Below, piece after piece: positions 26,370 to 34,356 of a stretch of DNA of 64,000 bases (the first letter of the stretch is position 1; each line of letters opens with the position of its first letter). The position numbers were made by a program, and so were the translations under genes. This DNA comes from CAVTWD01 sp963738325 (GTDB lineage: Bacteria; Actinomycetota; Acidimicrobiia; Acidimicrobiales; Ilumatobacteraceae): assembly GCA_963738325.1 (NCBI GenBank), contig CAVTWD010000017.1:1-64000 (forward strand), read 5' to 3'. The notes beneath the pieces were generated by a model. It worked only from the letters and a program-made list of their open reading frames with translations. It was not told where the DNA came from and did no database searches.

Positions 26370-26587
26370 ACCCCCATGGCTCGTTGGCCGCCTCGATGGA
26401 TGAGAATCGTGTCGGGCCTGGCTGAGCTCGTTTGCCCTTGGTGCAGGTAGAGCCCGACTTACAGACTGACGCCAGGGGTCTTCCCGGCACCTCGAATTGT
26501 TGTCAGGTACACGCTTCACAGCGTCGTTGATCGGTTGACCCCGCCGGCCCACCCAAAATTCCAAGATGGTCAGACGGGGGGTCGGCG
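26370..26587 (+). ncRNA. IS110-B 5' non-coding end, candidate bridge RNA (copy 2)
   Basis: Same sequence as the copy-1 end. The guide-like CTTACAG is at 26458-26464, matching the CCTTACAG flank at 26362-26369. Confidence 0.55.
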
Positions 26588-27829
26588 ATGGACCTGATGG
26601 TGGAGCGGTGCGCCGGGGTGGACATCGGTAAGGACGAGGTGGTCGCCTGCGTGCGCACACCAGATCCGAGCGGCAAGGGTCGCCGCAAGGAGACCCGGAC
26701 GTTCAGCTCCTTCACTTCCCAGCTGGAGGCGATGGCCGACTGGTTCACCGCCGAGGGTGTCACCGAGGTCGTCATGGAAGCGACCGGGTCGTATTGGAAG
26801 TCACCGTGGTACGTGCTCGAAGACCGCGGGTTCGATCTGAAGTTGGTCAACGCCCGCCACGTCAAGATCCTCCCCGGTCGTAAGTCCGATGTTCTCGACG
26901 CCGAGTGGCTTGCTGAGCTGTTGGAACACGGCCTGCTGCGCGCCAGTTTCGTGCCCCCGGTGGCGATCCGGGAGCTGCGTGACCTGACCCGCTACCGCAA
27001 ACGCCTCGTCCAGGCTCACACCTCCGAGTGCCAGCGGATCCACAAGACCCTGGAGGACGCCGGCATCAAGTTGGACTCGGTCGCCTCCGATGTGCTCGGT
27101 GTGTCGGGGCGAGCGATGCTGGCCGCGCTCGTTGCCGGGGAGCGCGACCCCGAGGTTCTCGCCGAGCTCGCCAAAGGGGTGCTACGCAAGAAGATCCCCG
27201 AGTTGCGCGAGGCCCTGCGAGGACGGTTCCGCGACCACCACGCCCTCCTGATCCGGTTGTGCCTGGACCACACTGCTCACCTCGAGTCCGCCATCGCCCA
27301 GCTCGACGAACGAGTCGACGAGGTGATGGTCCCTTTCGTTGAGGCCCGCGACCACCTCGACACCATCACCGGGGTCGGCAAACGGGCCGCGGAGTGCATC
27401 ATCGCCGAGATCGGTGTCGACATGACCCGCTTCCCGACCGCCGGGCACCTCGCTTCCTGGGCCGGGATGTCGCCGGGCAACAACATCACCGGCGGCAAAC
27501 GCCACTCCGGCAAGACCACCAAAGGCGACCCGTGGCTCGCCGACATCTTGAACCAATGCGCCTGGTCTGCGGCCCGGTCCCGTGACACCTACCTGTCAGC
27601 CCAGTTCTGGCGGCTGGCCCGACGGATCGGCAAGAAGAAGGCCGCGGTCGCGGTTGGCCACTCGATCCTGGTCATCTGCTGGCACCTGCTCACCAACAAC
27701 GTCGACTACAGCGACCTCGGCGGCGATTACTTCGCCCGACGCGGCGACACCGCACGCCACCAAGAGCGCCTCGTCCAACAACTCCGGGACCTCGGCTATG
27801 CAGTCACACTCCGGAAGATTGCCGCATGA
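26588..27829 (+). CDS. IS110-family transposase, type B (copy 2)
   Basis: The 413-residue protein is identical to the one at 8465-9706: same DEDD motifs (VDIG, VMEAT, SDVLDAEWLA) and same SPGNNITGGKRHSG C-terminal motif. Intact. Identity of both copies implies a recent move or gene conversion. It is followed 99 bp later by the start of the chimeric transposase. Confidence 0.93.
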   Translation: MDLMVERCAGVDIGKDEVVACVRTPDPSGKGRRKETRTFSSFTSQLEAMADWFTAEGVTEVVMEATGSYWKSPWYVLEDRGFDLKLVNARHVKILPGRKSDVLDAEWLAELLEHGLLRASFVPPVAIRELRDLTRYRKRLVQAHTSECQRIHKTLEDAGIKLDSVASDVLGVSGRAMLAALVAGERDPEVLAELAKGVLRKKIPELREALRGRFRDHHALLIRLCLDHTAHLESAIAQLDERVDEVMVPFVEARDHLDTITGVGKRAAECIIAEIGVDMTRFPTAGHLASWAGMSPGNNITGGKRHSGKTTKGDPWLADILNQCAWSAARSRDTYLSAQFWRLARRIGKKKAAVAVGHSILVICWHLLTNNVDYSDLGGDYFARRGDTARHQERLVQQLRDLGYAVTLRKIAA

Positions 27830-27928
27830 ACGTCTCGCGCCACGCTCAAGGCTGATTCTCTTCACAGGTTCGATGATCGGTTGGCCCTGCCAGGCCCGTC
27901 TCACAGTCGAGCGAGAGGGGTGGTGTGC

Positions 27929-29170
27929 ATGGATGTCATCGTCGAACGCTGCGCCGGGTTGGATGTCGGAAAGGACGAGGTGGTCGCTTGTGTGCGAACG
28001 CCGCGGTCGTCTGGTAGGGGCCGGCAGAGCGAGCTGCGCGTGTTCCCGACGTTCACGTCGAGCTTGGAGGAGTTGGCCGATTGGCTGGCCGCCAACGGGG
28101 TGGTCGAGGTGGTCATGGAAGCGACCGGCCCGTATTGGAAGCCGATCTGGTATGTGCTCGAGGACCGCGGCTTCGACCTCAAGCTCGTGAACGCCAAGCG
28201 CGTGAAGATGGTGCCGGGCCGCAAGACGGACATGGCCGACGCAGCATGGTTGGCGGAGCTGTTGGAACACGGGCTGCTGCGGAGCTCGTTCGTGCCGCCA
28301 CCGGCGATCCGCGAGCTGCGAGATCTCACCCGCTACCGCAAGCGGCTGATCCAGACCCACACCGCCGAGCAACAGCGCGTGCAGAAGACGCTGGAGGACG
28401 CCGGCATCAAACTCGACTCGGTCGCCTCCGACGTCTTCGGGGTGTCGGGCCGGCAGATGCTGGCCGGGTTGATCGCCGGTGAACGAGACCCCGAGACGCT
28501 GGCCGAGCTGGCCAAGGGAACGCTGCGCAAGAAGATCCCGATGTTGCGCGAGGCGCTCCAAGGCCGGTTCCGTGAACATCACGCCACCATCCTGAAGATC
28601 ACCATGGACCACGTCGCCCACCTGGAAGACGCCATCACCACCCTCGACACCGAAGTCGACCGGGTGATGGCCCCTTTCTCGGAGGCCCGTGACCACCTCG
28701 ACACGATCACCGGCGTGGGCAAACGGGCCGCGGAGTGCATCATCGCCGAGATCGGTGTCGACATGACCCGCTTCCCGACCGCCGGGCACCTCGCTTCCTG
28801 GGCCGGGATGTCGCCGGGCAACAACATCACCGGCGGCAAACGCCACTCCGGCAAGACCACCAAAGGCGACCCGTGGCTCGCCGACATCTTGAACCAATGC
28901 GCCTGGTCTGCGGCCCGGTCCCGTGACACCTACCTGTCAGCCCAGTTCTGGCGGCTGGCCCGACGGATCGGCAAGAAGAAGGCCGCGGTCGCGGTTGGCC
29001 ACTCGATCCTGGTCATCTGCTGGCACCTGCTCACCAACAACGTCGACTACAGCGACCTCGGCGGCGATTACTTCGCCCGACGCGGCGACACCGCACGCCA
29101 CCAAGAGCGCCTCGTCCAACAACTCCGGGACCTCGGCTATGCAGTCACACTCCGGAAGATTGCCGCATGA
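27929..29170 (+). CDS. Chimeric IS110 transposase (type A N-terminus, type B C-terminus)
   Basis: ATG 27929 begins MDVIVERCAGLDVGKDEVV, type A. The protein follows copy 3 up to DHLDTITGVGKRA. From 28732 on every distinguishing base is type B, giving GHLASWAGMSPGNNITGGKRHSG and a type-B C-terminus and right end. The exchange lies within 28718-28731 (GGCAAACGGGCCGC), identical in both parents. The length is 413 residues, the same as both parents, and the reading frame is open, so the hybrid may be functional: a type-A RuvC domain and left end with a type-B Ser domain and right end. Confidence 0.92.
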   Translation: MDVIVERCAGLDVGKDEVVACVRTPRSSGRGRQSELRVFPTFTSSLEELADWLAANGVVEVVMEATGPYWKPIWYVLEDRGFDLKLVNAKRVKMVPGRKTDMADAAWLAELLEHGLLRSSFVPPPAIRELRDLTRYRKRLIQTHTAEQQRVQKTLEDAGIKLDSVASDVFGVSGRQMLAGLIAGERDPETLAELAKGTLRKKIPMLREALQGRFREHHATILKITMDHVAHLEDAITTLDTEVDRVMAPFSEARDHLDTITGVGKRAAECIIAEIGVDMTRFPTAGHLASWAGMSPGNNITGGKRHSGKTTKGDPWLADILNQCAWSAARSRDTYLSAQFWRLARRIGKKKAAVAVGHSILVICWHLLTNNVDYSDLGGDYFARRGDTARHQERLVQQLRDLGYAVTLRKIAA

Positions 29171-29208
29171 ACGTCTCGCGCCACGCTCAAGGCTGATTCT
29201 CTTCACAG

Positions 29209-29503
29209 GACCTTGACAACCGTCCGGCCAGTCGCCTCCAGTCCGCTGACCACGCTGGAGTCCGAGCTGTCGTCCGGTTGGGTCCGTCCAGTCCGCCGAG
29301 TCGGCCTGAGTTGATTGGATGGGAGATTGGATCGACGACCGGCTGAGGGTCGGCCACGGTCGGTGGTCCCTGCCGCGGAGAGACGGGATCGACGCCGTCG
29401 CAGCGCCCCGCACAAGATCGACGCCCCCGTCTCGATAGACGGTCGGGTTGTGGAGCGTGTGCGGCGTGCCGCTCGCCGGCACGCGACGCAGATGGGTCGG
29501 TTG
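29209..29503. repeat. Dispersed flank repeat, copy beside chimeric IS110
   Basis: CTTGACAACCGTCCG, CAGTCGCCTCCAGTCCGCTG, CACGCTGGAGTCCG, TTGATTGGATG, GTCGGCCACGGTC, GACGGGATCGACGCC are shared in order with 9745-9950. No gene is seen up to the toxin relic at 29504. Confidence 0.45.
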
Positions 29504-29915
29504 CTAGGCAAGTTCGATCCTGCGGAGACCGTTGATCGTCACGGCGCACATCCACGGGCCCGTTGGGCTGGTGGTCCACGATGGTCTCGAGGCGGGCCCA
29601 GTGCCGTTCGAGCACGGTCAGGCTGTCGTGGGTCGAGTGGCTCTTGCGCCCGGTGAGCACGAAGCCCCGGACACCATGGGTGACCCACAGTCGCCGTTCG
29701 ACTGGCCGGTAGCGGATCCGCTGGTCGCGGGTGAATCACCACCAGCTGTTGGGCGGCGATGACGGGAGGCCAGGCGTCGTCGAGTGTCCCCGGAGCGACG
29801 TCGGGCAGGTCGGGGCGGCAGGGGTAGATGACGCCGGGCGGCGGGCGGCCAGGGCGCGGCCCGAGGCGAGGTCGGTCTCGTCGAGGAAAGACCGCGAAAG
29901 CGACTCGGGCTCACG
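29504..29915 (-). pseudogene. DUF5615/PIN-like toxin, frameshifted
   Basis: On the minus strand the frames read, in pieces, FLDETDLASGRALAARRPGV, then IYPCRPDLPDV...GTLDDAWPPVIAAQQLVV. After a slip come DQRIRYRPVERRLWVTHGVRG and VLTGRKSHSTHDSLTVLERHWARLE, and finally AVTINGLRRIELA with a stop at 29504. That is the order of the PIN-like (Mut7-C/DUF5615) toxins that pair with DUF433 antitoxins. At least two indels break it, one right after the start. The start overlaps the upstream DUF433 stop (GTGA), as in intact pairs. Confidence 0.65.
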
Positions 29916-30465
29916 CCGCCAAGGAACGCGACTGCTCCTGGTAGGTGAGGGCCGCGCGGATCAACTCGGAGCCCAGGTCGTAGCGGGCGGCGATCTCCTC
30001 GACGGTCTCGCCGGCGTCGAACAGTTCCCACAGCCGCTCGGTGGCCACACCCTGCACGCAGGGTCGACCGAAGCGCACGCGCGGATCGATGACCACCGGC
30101 GAGGTCGGCCCCGCCCGACGCAGCCGCTGCCCCTCGCCGTCGACGGGCGGCTCGAAGTCGACCTTCCGCACGAAACGGTTGGCGTCGTCGGCGAGGAGGA
30201 TGTGCTGGCCCAATCGGATCACGATGGCGATGGCGGCGGGGAGGTCGTTGCGTTCCTGCACCTCGAGCACCAGCTCCTTGCCCACCACGCAGGGGTGGGC
30301 GGTGGCGAGCGGGTACGGGGTGGCAAACACCCGTCGGAGCTCGTCGATCACCGAGCGGAGCCGCTGCAGGGGCACACCGCGGTTGCGGTACTCCCGCAGG
30401 TAGCCGAGCTCGACGAACTCGCCCCAGGTGACGATGTCGTCACCGGTGGATCTCTCCCGGATCAC
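29911..30465 (-). CDS. DUF433-domain antitoxin-like protein
   Basis: The 184-residue frame ends with a DUF433 domain: VIDPRVRFGRPCVQGVATERLWELFDAGETVEEIAARYDLGSELIRAAL, a winged-HTH-like fold used by antitoxins. The N-terminal part (ELGYLREYRNRGVPLQRLRSVIDELRRVF) resembles a MerR-type continuation. Upstream, 30466-30600 carries the missing HTH start (VYGVGEAAAVLGL, then AGDRVRAWLDGYDRRG) in other frames, so the original gene began near 30600 and has two small indels. The pair with the toxin relic looks degenerate. Confidence 0.65.
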   Translation of the reverse strand: MIRERSTGDDIVTWGEFVELGYLREYRNRGVPLQRLRSVIDELRRVFATPYPLATAHPCVVGKELVLEVQERNDLPAAIAIVIRLGQHILLADDANRFVRKVDFEPPVDGEGQRLRRAGPTSPVVIDPRVRFGRPCVQGVATERLWELFDAGETVEEIAARYDLGSELIRAALTYQEQSRSLAA

Positions 30466-30620
30466 CGGCGGGTAGCGGACCCTCGGCGGTCATAGCCGTC
30501 AAGCCACGCCCGCACCCGATCGCCCGCAACCCCAGCACGGCGGCGGCTTCGCCGACGCCGTACACCGGCCGCTGCAGGATCGAAACCGGCGCCTTCGACA
30601 CGGCGCGCCCGGGACGTTCG
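30466..30620 (-). pseudogene. Frameshifted N-terminus of the DUF433 gene
   Basis: VYGVGEAAAVLGL (HTH), AGDRVRAWLDGYDRRG and RYPPVIRERSTGDD can be read in order but in different frames. Together with 29911-30465 they would give one MerR-like-HTH plus DUF433 protein. Two single-base indels are needed. Confidence 0.5.
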
Positions 30621-30781
30621 TCGTGCCGCGCGGTGAAGACCGATGCGCGGACCGTTGTGGCTTCTAACCGAGTAGTCGGCGTGGAGCAGAGCCATCAAAG
30701 GCGCCAAGCGCCTAGCATTGCGGCAAGTGTCGACATCCGGCGCCTCGGCTCAGCAGGCGATGGCCGACCAGGGAGAACGCG

Positions 30782-33166
30782 ATGAGAAGCACCGATCCTC
30801 GTACAGGGATGATCGTCCTCGAGGCCGATGAGTGCTGGAGGCTGCTCCGGGAGGCCGACGTGGGCCGCCTCGCGGTGAGCATCGGCGGGCGAGTGGCCGG
30901 GGGGAATCGCACCCCCCGGCTCTCTCAGAACCGGACGTGAGCCTCTCGACTCATCCGGCTCCCATCATCCAGCCGTCAGGGCGTGACGCCCAGCCGCCAG
31001 TGGGCAAAGAGAGTCGGGTCGCGCCTTGCGACGCTCCGCAACCACCGAACTGCCCTGGCGAAGTGATGGTGCAGCCGTTTGTATTTCCGTGCCGCCCAAC
31101 GCGCGAGATGCGCGTTGAGTCGACGCAACAGCGGATACAGCATGGACTTGTAGAAGCGCCCGTAGTAGCTGATCCACCCGTGCACGATGGGGTTGATGAT
31201 GCGCGGAAGGTCCTTGAGGGCCAGGTCGCTGCGCCGGTTGATCCGCCAGGAGCGGATCTCCCGTCCGATCGCCTTCTTGGCGTCGTCGCTGACCGCCGGC
31301 AAGAAGCTCACGAAGAAGTTCCCGTGCCTGCTCTTCGCCAGTCGGGGACGAAACGTGTACCCCAAGAAGCTGAATCGTTCGTGCTCATGTGAGCCCGGGC
31401 GGCTGGCGTCCTTGCAGTACACGATGCCGCGTCTTGTCGGGGTGAAGTTCCAGACCGACTTGCGCCATACGCTCGGCGATGGCCCCAAGCACATGTTGTG
31501 CCTGGGCTTCGGTCGCGGAGTGAACCACCGCATCGTCCGCGTAGCGTTCGAAACCGACCGTCGGGAACTCCCGGGCCAGCCACCTGTCGAACGCGTAGTG
31601 GAGGAAGAGGTTCGCCAGCAGGGGCGAGATCGCCGAACCCTGCGGGGTCCCACGATCCCGTTGCACCAAGGTGCCGTCTCCCATCTGGAGGGGAGCTTTG
31701 AGCCACCGCTCCACATAGAGAAGAACCCACCGCAAGTCCGTGTGCTTAGACACTGTCCGCATCACAAGGTCGTGATCCAAGCTGTCGAAGAAGGCTCGGA
31801 TGTCGAGATCGATCACCCAGTCCTTCTTCCAGCACCGTTGCCGGCATGTCGCCACCGCATCGAGAGCGGACCGCCCCGGCCGATAGCCGTAGGAGTCAGG
31901 ATGGAACAGCGGCTCCACCTCCGGCTCCAGATACGACCGAACGACCGTCTGGGCGATCCTGTCCGACACCGTGGGCACCCCGAGAAGGCGGACCCCCTTG
32001 CCTCCTGCTTTCGGTATCTCCACCGCACGCACCGGCGGCGGGAAGTACGTCCCCGAGGACATCCGATTCCAGAGCTTGTAGAGGTTCCCTTTCAGATCCC
32101 TCTCGAACTCTGCGATCGACTCCCCGTCGACACCCGCAGCCCCCTGATTGGCCTTGACCTTCTCGTAGGCCTCCCACACAACCCACTTGGAAATCTCAAA
32201 CGACTTCACCGTCGTCGGCTTCGACACGTCCACCGGCTCCTCCCGCACGATCACGGTTGACCACCAGACATGCCCGGATGACCCGGCCCCTTCGCTCCGC
32301 CCGTGTTACCGGGCATCACCACTACTACGAGCCGGTCCGTCCCTGTGCCCCGCATCGGTACTCTGCTCCTCGCAGTTCCCGCTGCTTGGAGTCCTCCCTC
32401 TCGCGACCGGGGGGCCAAATCCGGCAGCCCAGTGAACGGCCGTCGTAGCGGGGCGACAGGTTCCCACGTTCCATGCCAGAGCCCGAGCTGAGCTCGCGCC
32501 GCCTCCATGCCGGACACCACCTGGGCAGTAAGCAGGTTGCCCCCAGGCTCATCCCGGGACAGGTGATCATCTCCCGGTTTCGATGCCATCTATACACTTT
32601 CGACACGTCATCAGCGGTTCGCTTCCGCTCGCCTTCTCAGCTCACACCTGACGCACTCGTTGGCGCGCCTCTTCCGCAACGCTTACCACCCCGGCTCTTG
32701 ACCGGCGCAGCTTGCGGTGGTTTGAGACCTCCCCCTGCAGGGCGATCCCGGAGGACCTACCTCCATCTCTGACACAGCACCGCATCAGAGCTTCGACCTT
32801 CTACATCGACGCCTCCTTTGCGTTCGTGGCGCACATCACCCGGATATCTTCCCGATCAACCACGTCGTCGACGGAGAGACCGTCGTGTTCAAGACGCTGG
32901 ACGGCACGAAGCTCAGCGGCATCGTCCACGGCGGGCCGGTCGCGTTCGAGGTGGACGACTACGACGCTTGGACTGGTGACGCCTGGAGCGTCGTCGTCAA
33001 GGGTCGAGCGGTCGAGATCGACAGCGCCGAGGGCATCCGCCGAGCCGAGACCCTCCCGCTGTTCGCATGGTGGGCGTTGCCGGACGCACGATGGGTGCAG
33101 ATCCGCGCCGATGACGTGTCCGGCCGCCGCTTCCACGTCGTGGCGGAGTCGCAGCCAGCCACTTGA
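30782..33166 (+). CDS. Pyridoxamine 5'-phosphate oxidase-like protein, split by a group II intron
   Basis: Exon 1 (30782-30890) reads MRSTDPRTGMIVLEADECWRLLREADVGRLAVSIGG. Exon 2 (32838-33166) reads HPDIFPINHVVDGETVVFKT and continues to FHVVAESQPAT. Joined they make 438 nt, an open frame of 145 codons plus stop. It is an FMN-binding split-barrel of the small PNPOx/DUF family often called nitroreductase-like or Rv1155-type (GRLAVSIGGHPDIFPIN is the hallmark). The 1,947-bp insert is a group II intron in antisense orientation, so it cannot be spliced from this mRNA and the gene should be inactive. Confidence 0.82.
30928..30961 (-). ncRNA. Group II intron domain V
   Basis: Thirty-four nucleotides with the GAGCCGGA...TCCGGTTC lower helix, two-nucleotide bulge region and a GAGA tetraloop, the catalytic core of group II introns. 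It ends about 37 nt before the intron 3' boundary, the usual domain VI spacing. Confidence 0.85.
30976..32254 (-). pseudogene. ltrA: Group II intron reverse transcriptase/maturase (LtrA-like), frameshifted
   Basis: The N-terminal frame from 32254 contains RT0-RT4 motifs (ANQGAAGVDGESIAEF, LLGVPTVSDRIAQTV, DLDIRAFFDSLDHDL, RGTPQGSAISPLLANLFLHY). The catalytic YADD box (FERYADDAVVH) follows. At about 31426 an extra base after PDKTR shifts the frame; the thumb and maturase X domain continue in another frame (IVYCKDASRP, FSFLGYTFRPR, PIVHGWISYYGRFYKSML). The protein ends HWRLGVTP with no HNH endonuclease domain. If the indel is real the intron is immobile without help. Confidence 0.85.
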
Positions 33167-34356
33167 GCGTTCTCGACCAACCGCGGTCGAGGGTGCCGGA
33201 TGACGCACTGCCCGACATTCGTCGTCGCCGTCGTCGCCGGAGGCTGACGTCCCGCGAGAGCACATGGAGGGCACGTCAATTCCATTTGCCCTGTGCCGAT
33301 ATGCAACCACCACGGTGGACTCACACCCACCATCGTCCCGGCCGAGCACGACCCCCTGACGGTCGTGCTGCTCACCGAGACCGGCGGCCTCGGCCTGCGC
33401 GGCGTGGCCGTCGAGTATGGCGGAGCGGCGCGAGGACATCGTGGTCGACGTCGGAGAGCATCCCATCCGTGAAGCTGTCGGCCGGGCCAAGCCCGAGCAC
33501 GACGCCGCGCGGGCCGCCGCCGTCCGTCCGCGACGCGGCGTTCTCGGCGACGTTAGAACCCTCGCCCGGCCGCGTGGCACTTCACCGTAAGTGCGCTGCG
33601 CGGATGGGCGGGTTGATCGCGCTCTTTTGGGGCGCGTGCTATTGGAACGGCGTGCCCGTCCGTTACGCGGGTTTCGTCTCGGTGCCGCACGAGTCATCCG
33701 TCGGGGCGGAGATCCGAACACCGCCAAACGTTCCGCCCCCCGGGCTCTGAGCCGCCCCATGGTCGCGGCGAATCCTGGTCGCAGACGCGTCACACCACCG
33801 GATCAGCGGCGCAGGTGTCGGCGAACCGTGATGGGCGTAGGGGTTGTCGTTGTAACGCTCCATCGAGTGGCATCCGGCTCGTTCGTCTATGGCGACACCA
33901 CGCTGGCAAGTACGAACACGTGTTTGCTTACGCAGCTTGATGGGCCCGAGGTCCATGCCGATCGGCCGCCCACGGCCTGCGGGCGGGTGTGAGCGCGGAG
34001 GTCGGCGGTGAGCCGCTCCGGCGCCTGAGAAGAGCTGGCGGTAGACGTTCATCGTAGGCCGGCGAGTCGGTCGCAACCGTCAGCCTGTTCGCGGTGTGGG
34101 TGTGGACGGAGGCGGGCGCGCACGCCGGCGGGCTCGACGACGATCCGGATCCGATCCGCACACTCGCCGATTCTGGCCCGCCGCCCGACGTCGCGGACGG
34201 CGCTGCTCCGCGGCACACGCGGACAGCTACAGCCGAGCGCGGCTGCCGCGGAAGACGATCAAGGTGATATGGCGCATTCGTGACTCCGCTCCGCCCGTAG
34301 TATCAAGTTGGCCGACCAGCGGTTTGCTAGGCACGCCGGTACACGGGGAGGCCTTT
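33167..34356. other. Long stretch without a confidently recognised gene
   Basis: Roughly 1.2 kb. Plus-strand pieces such as LTVVLLTETGGLGLRGVAVEYG and REDIVVDVGEHPIREAVGRAKPEHDAARA (33340-33520) look like a real but frameshifted small gene of unknown family. On the minus strand 33663-34076 is open for 137 codons but shows no family I recognise. The promoter of the large repeat protein should lie at the right end. Confidence 0.35.

Larger units (their letters stand above)
26370..27867 (+). mobile_element. IS110-family element, type B, copy 2 (inside IS110-A left end)
   Basis: It has the same sequence as 8247-9744 at an offset of 18,123 bp. Removing it rejoins CGCCTTACAG to GTTCGATGATCGG and restores the type-A leader seen in copies 1 and 3 (CGCCTTACAGGTTCGATG). 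This gives the exact insertion point. No target duplication other than the ACAG edge is seen, as expected for IS110. Confidence 0.9.
30891..32837 (-). mobile_element. Group II intron (antisense to host gene)
   Basis: On the minus strand the 3' end has a canonical 34-nt domain V at 30928-30961 (begins GAGCCGGATGAG, ends CACGTCCGGTTC). A domain VI hairpin follows (GCCGGGGGGTGCG). The 5' end includes GTGCGCC close to 32834, the expected GUGYG start. An RT/maturase ORF lies in domain IV. Deleting 30891-32837 restores the host frame exactly, which fixes the boundaries to within about a base. Confidence 0.88.
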
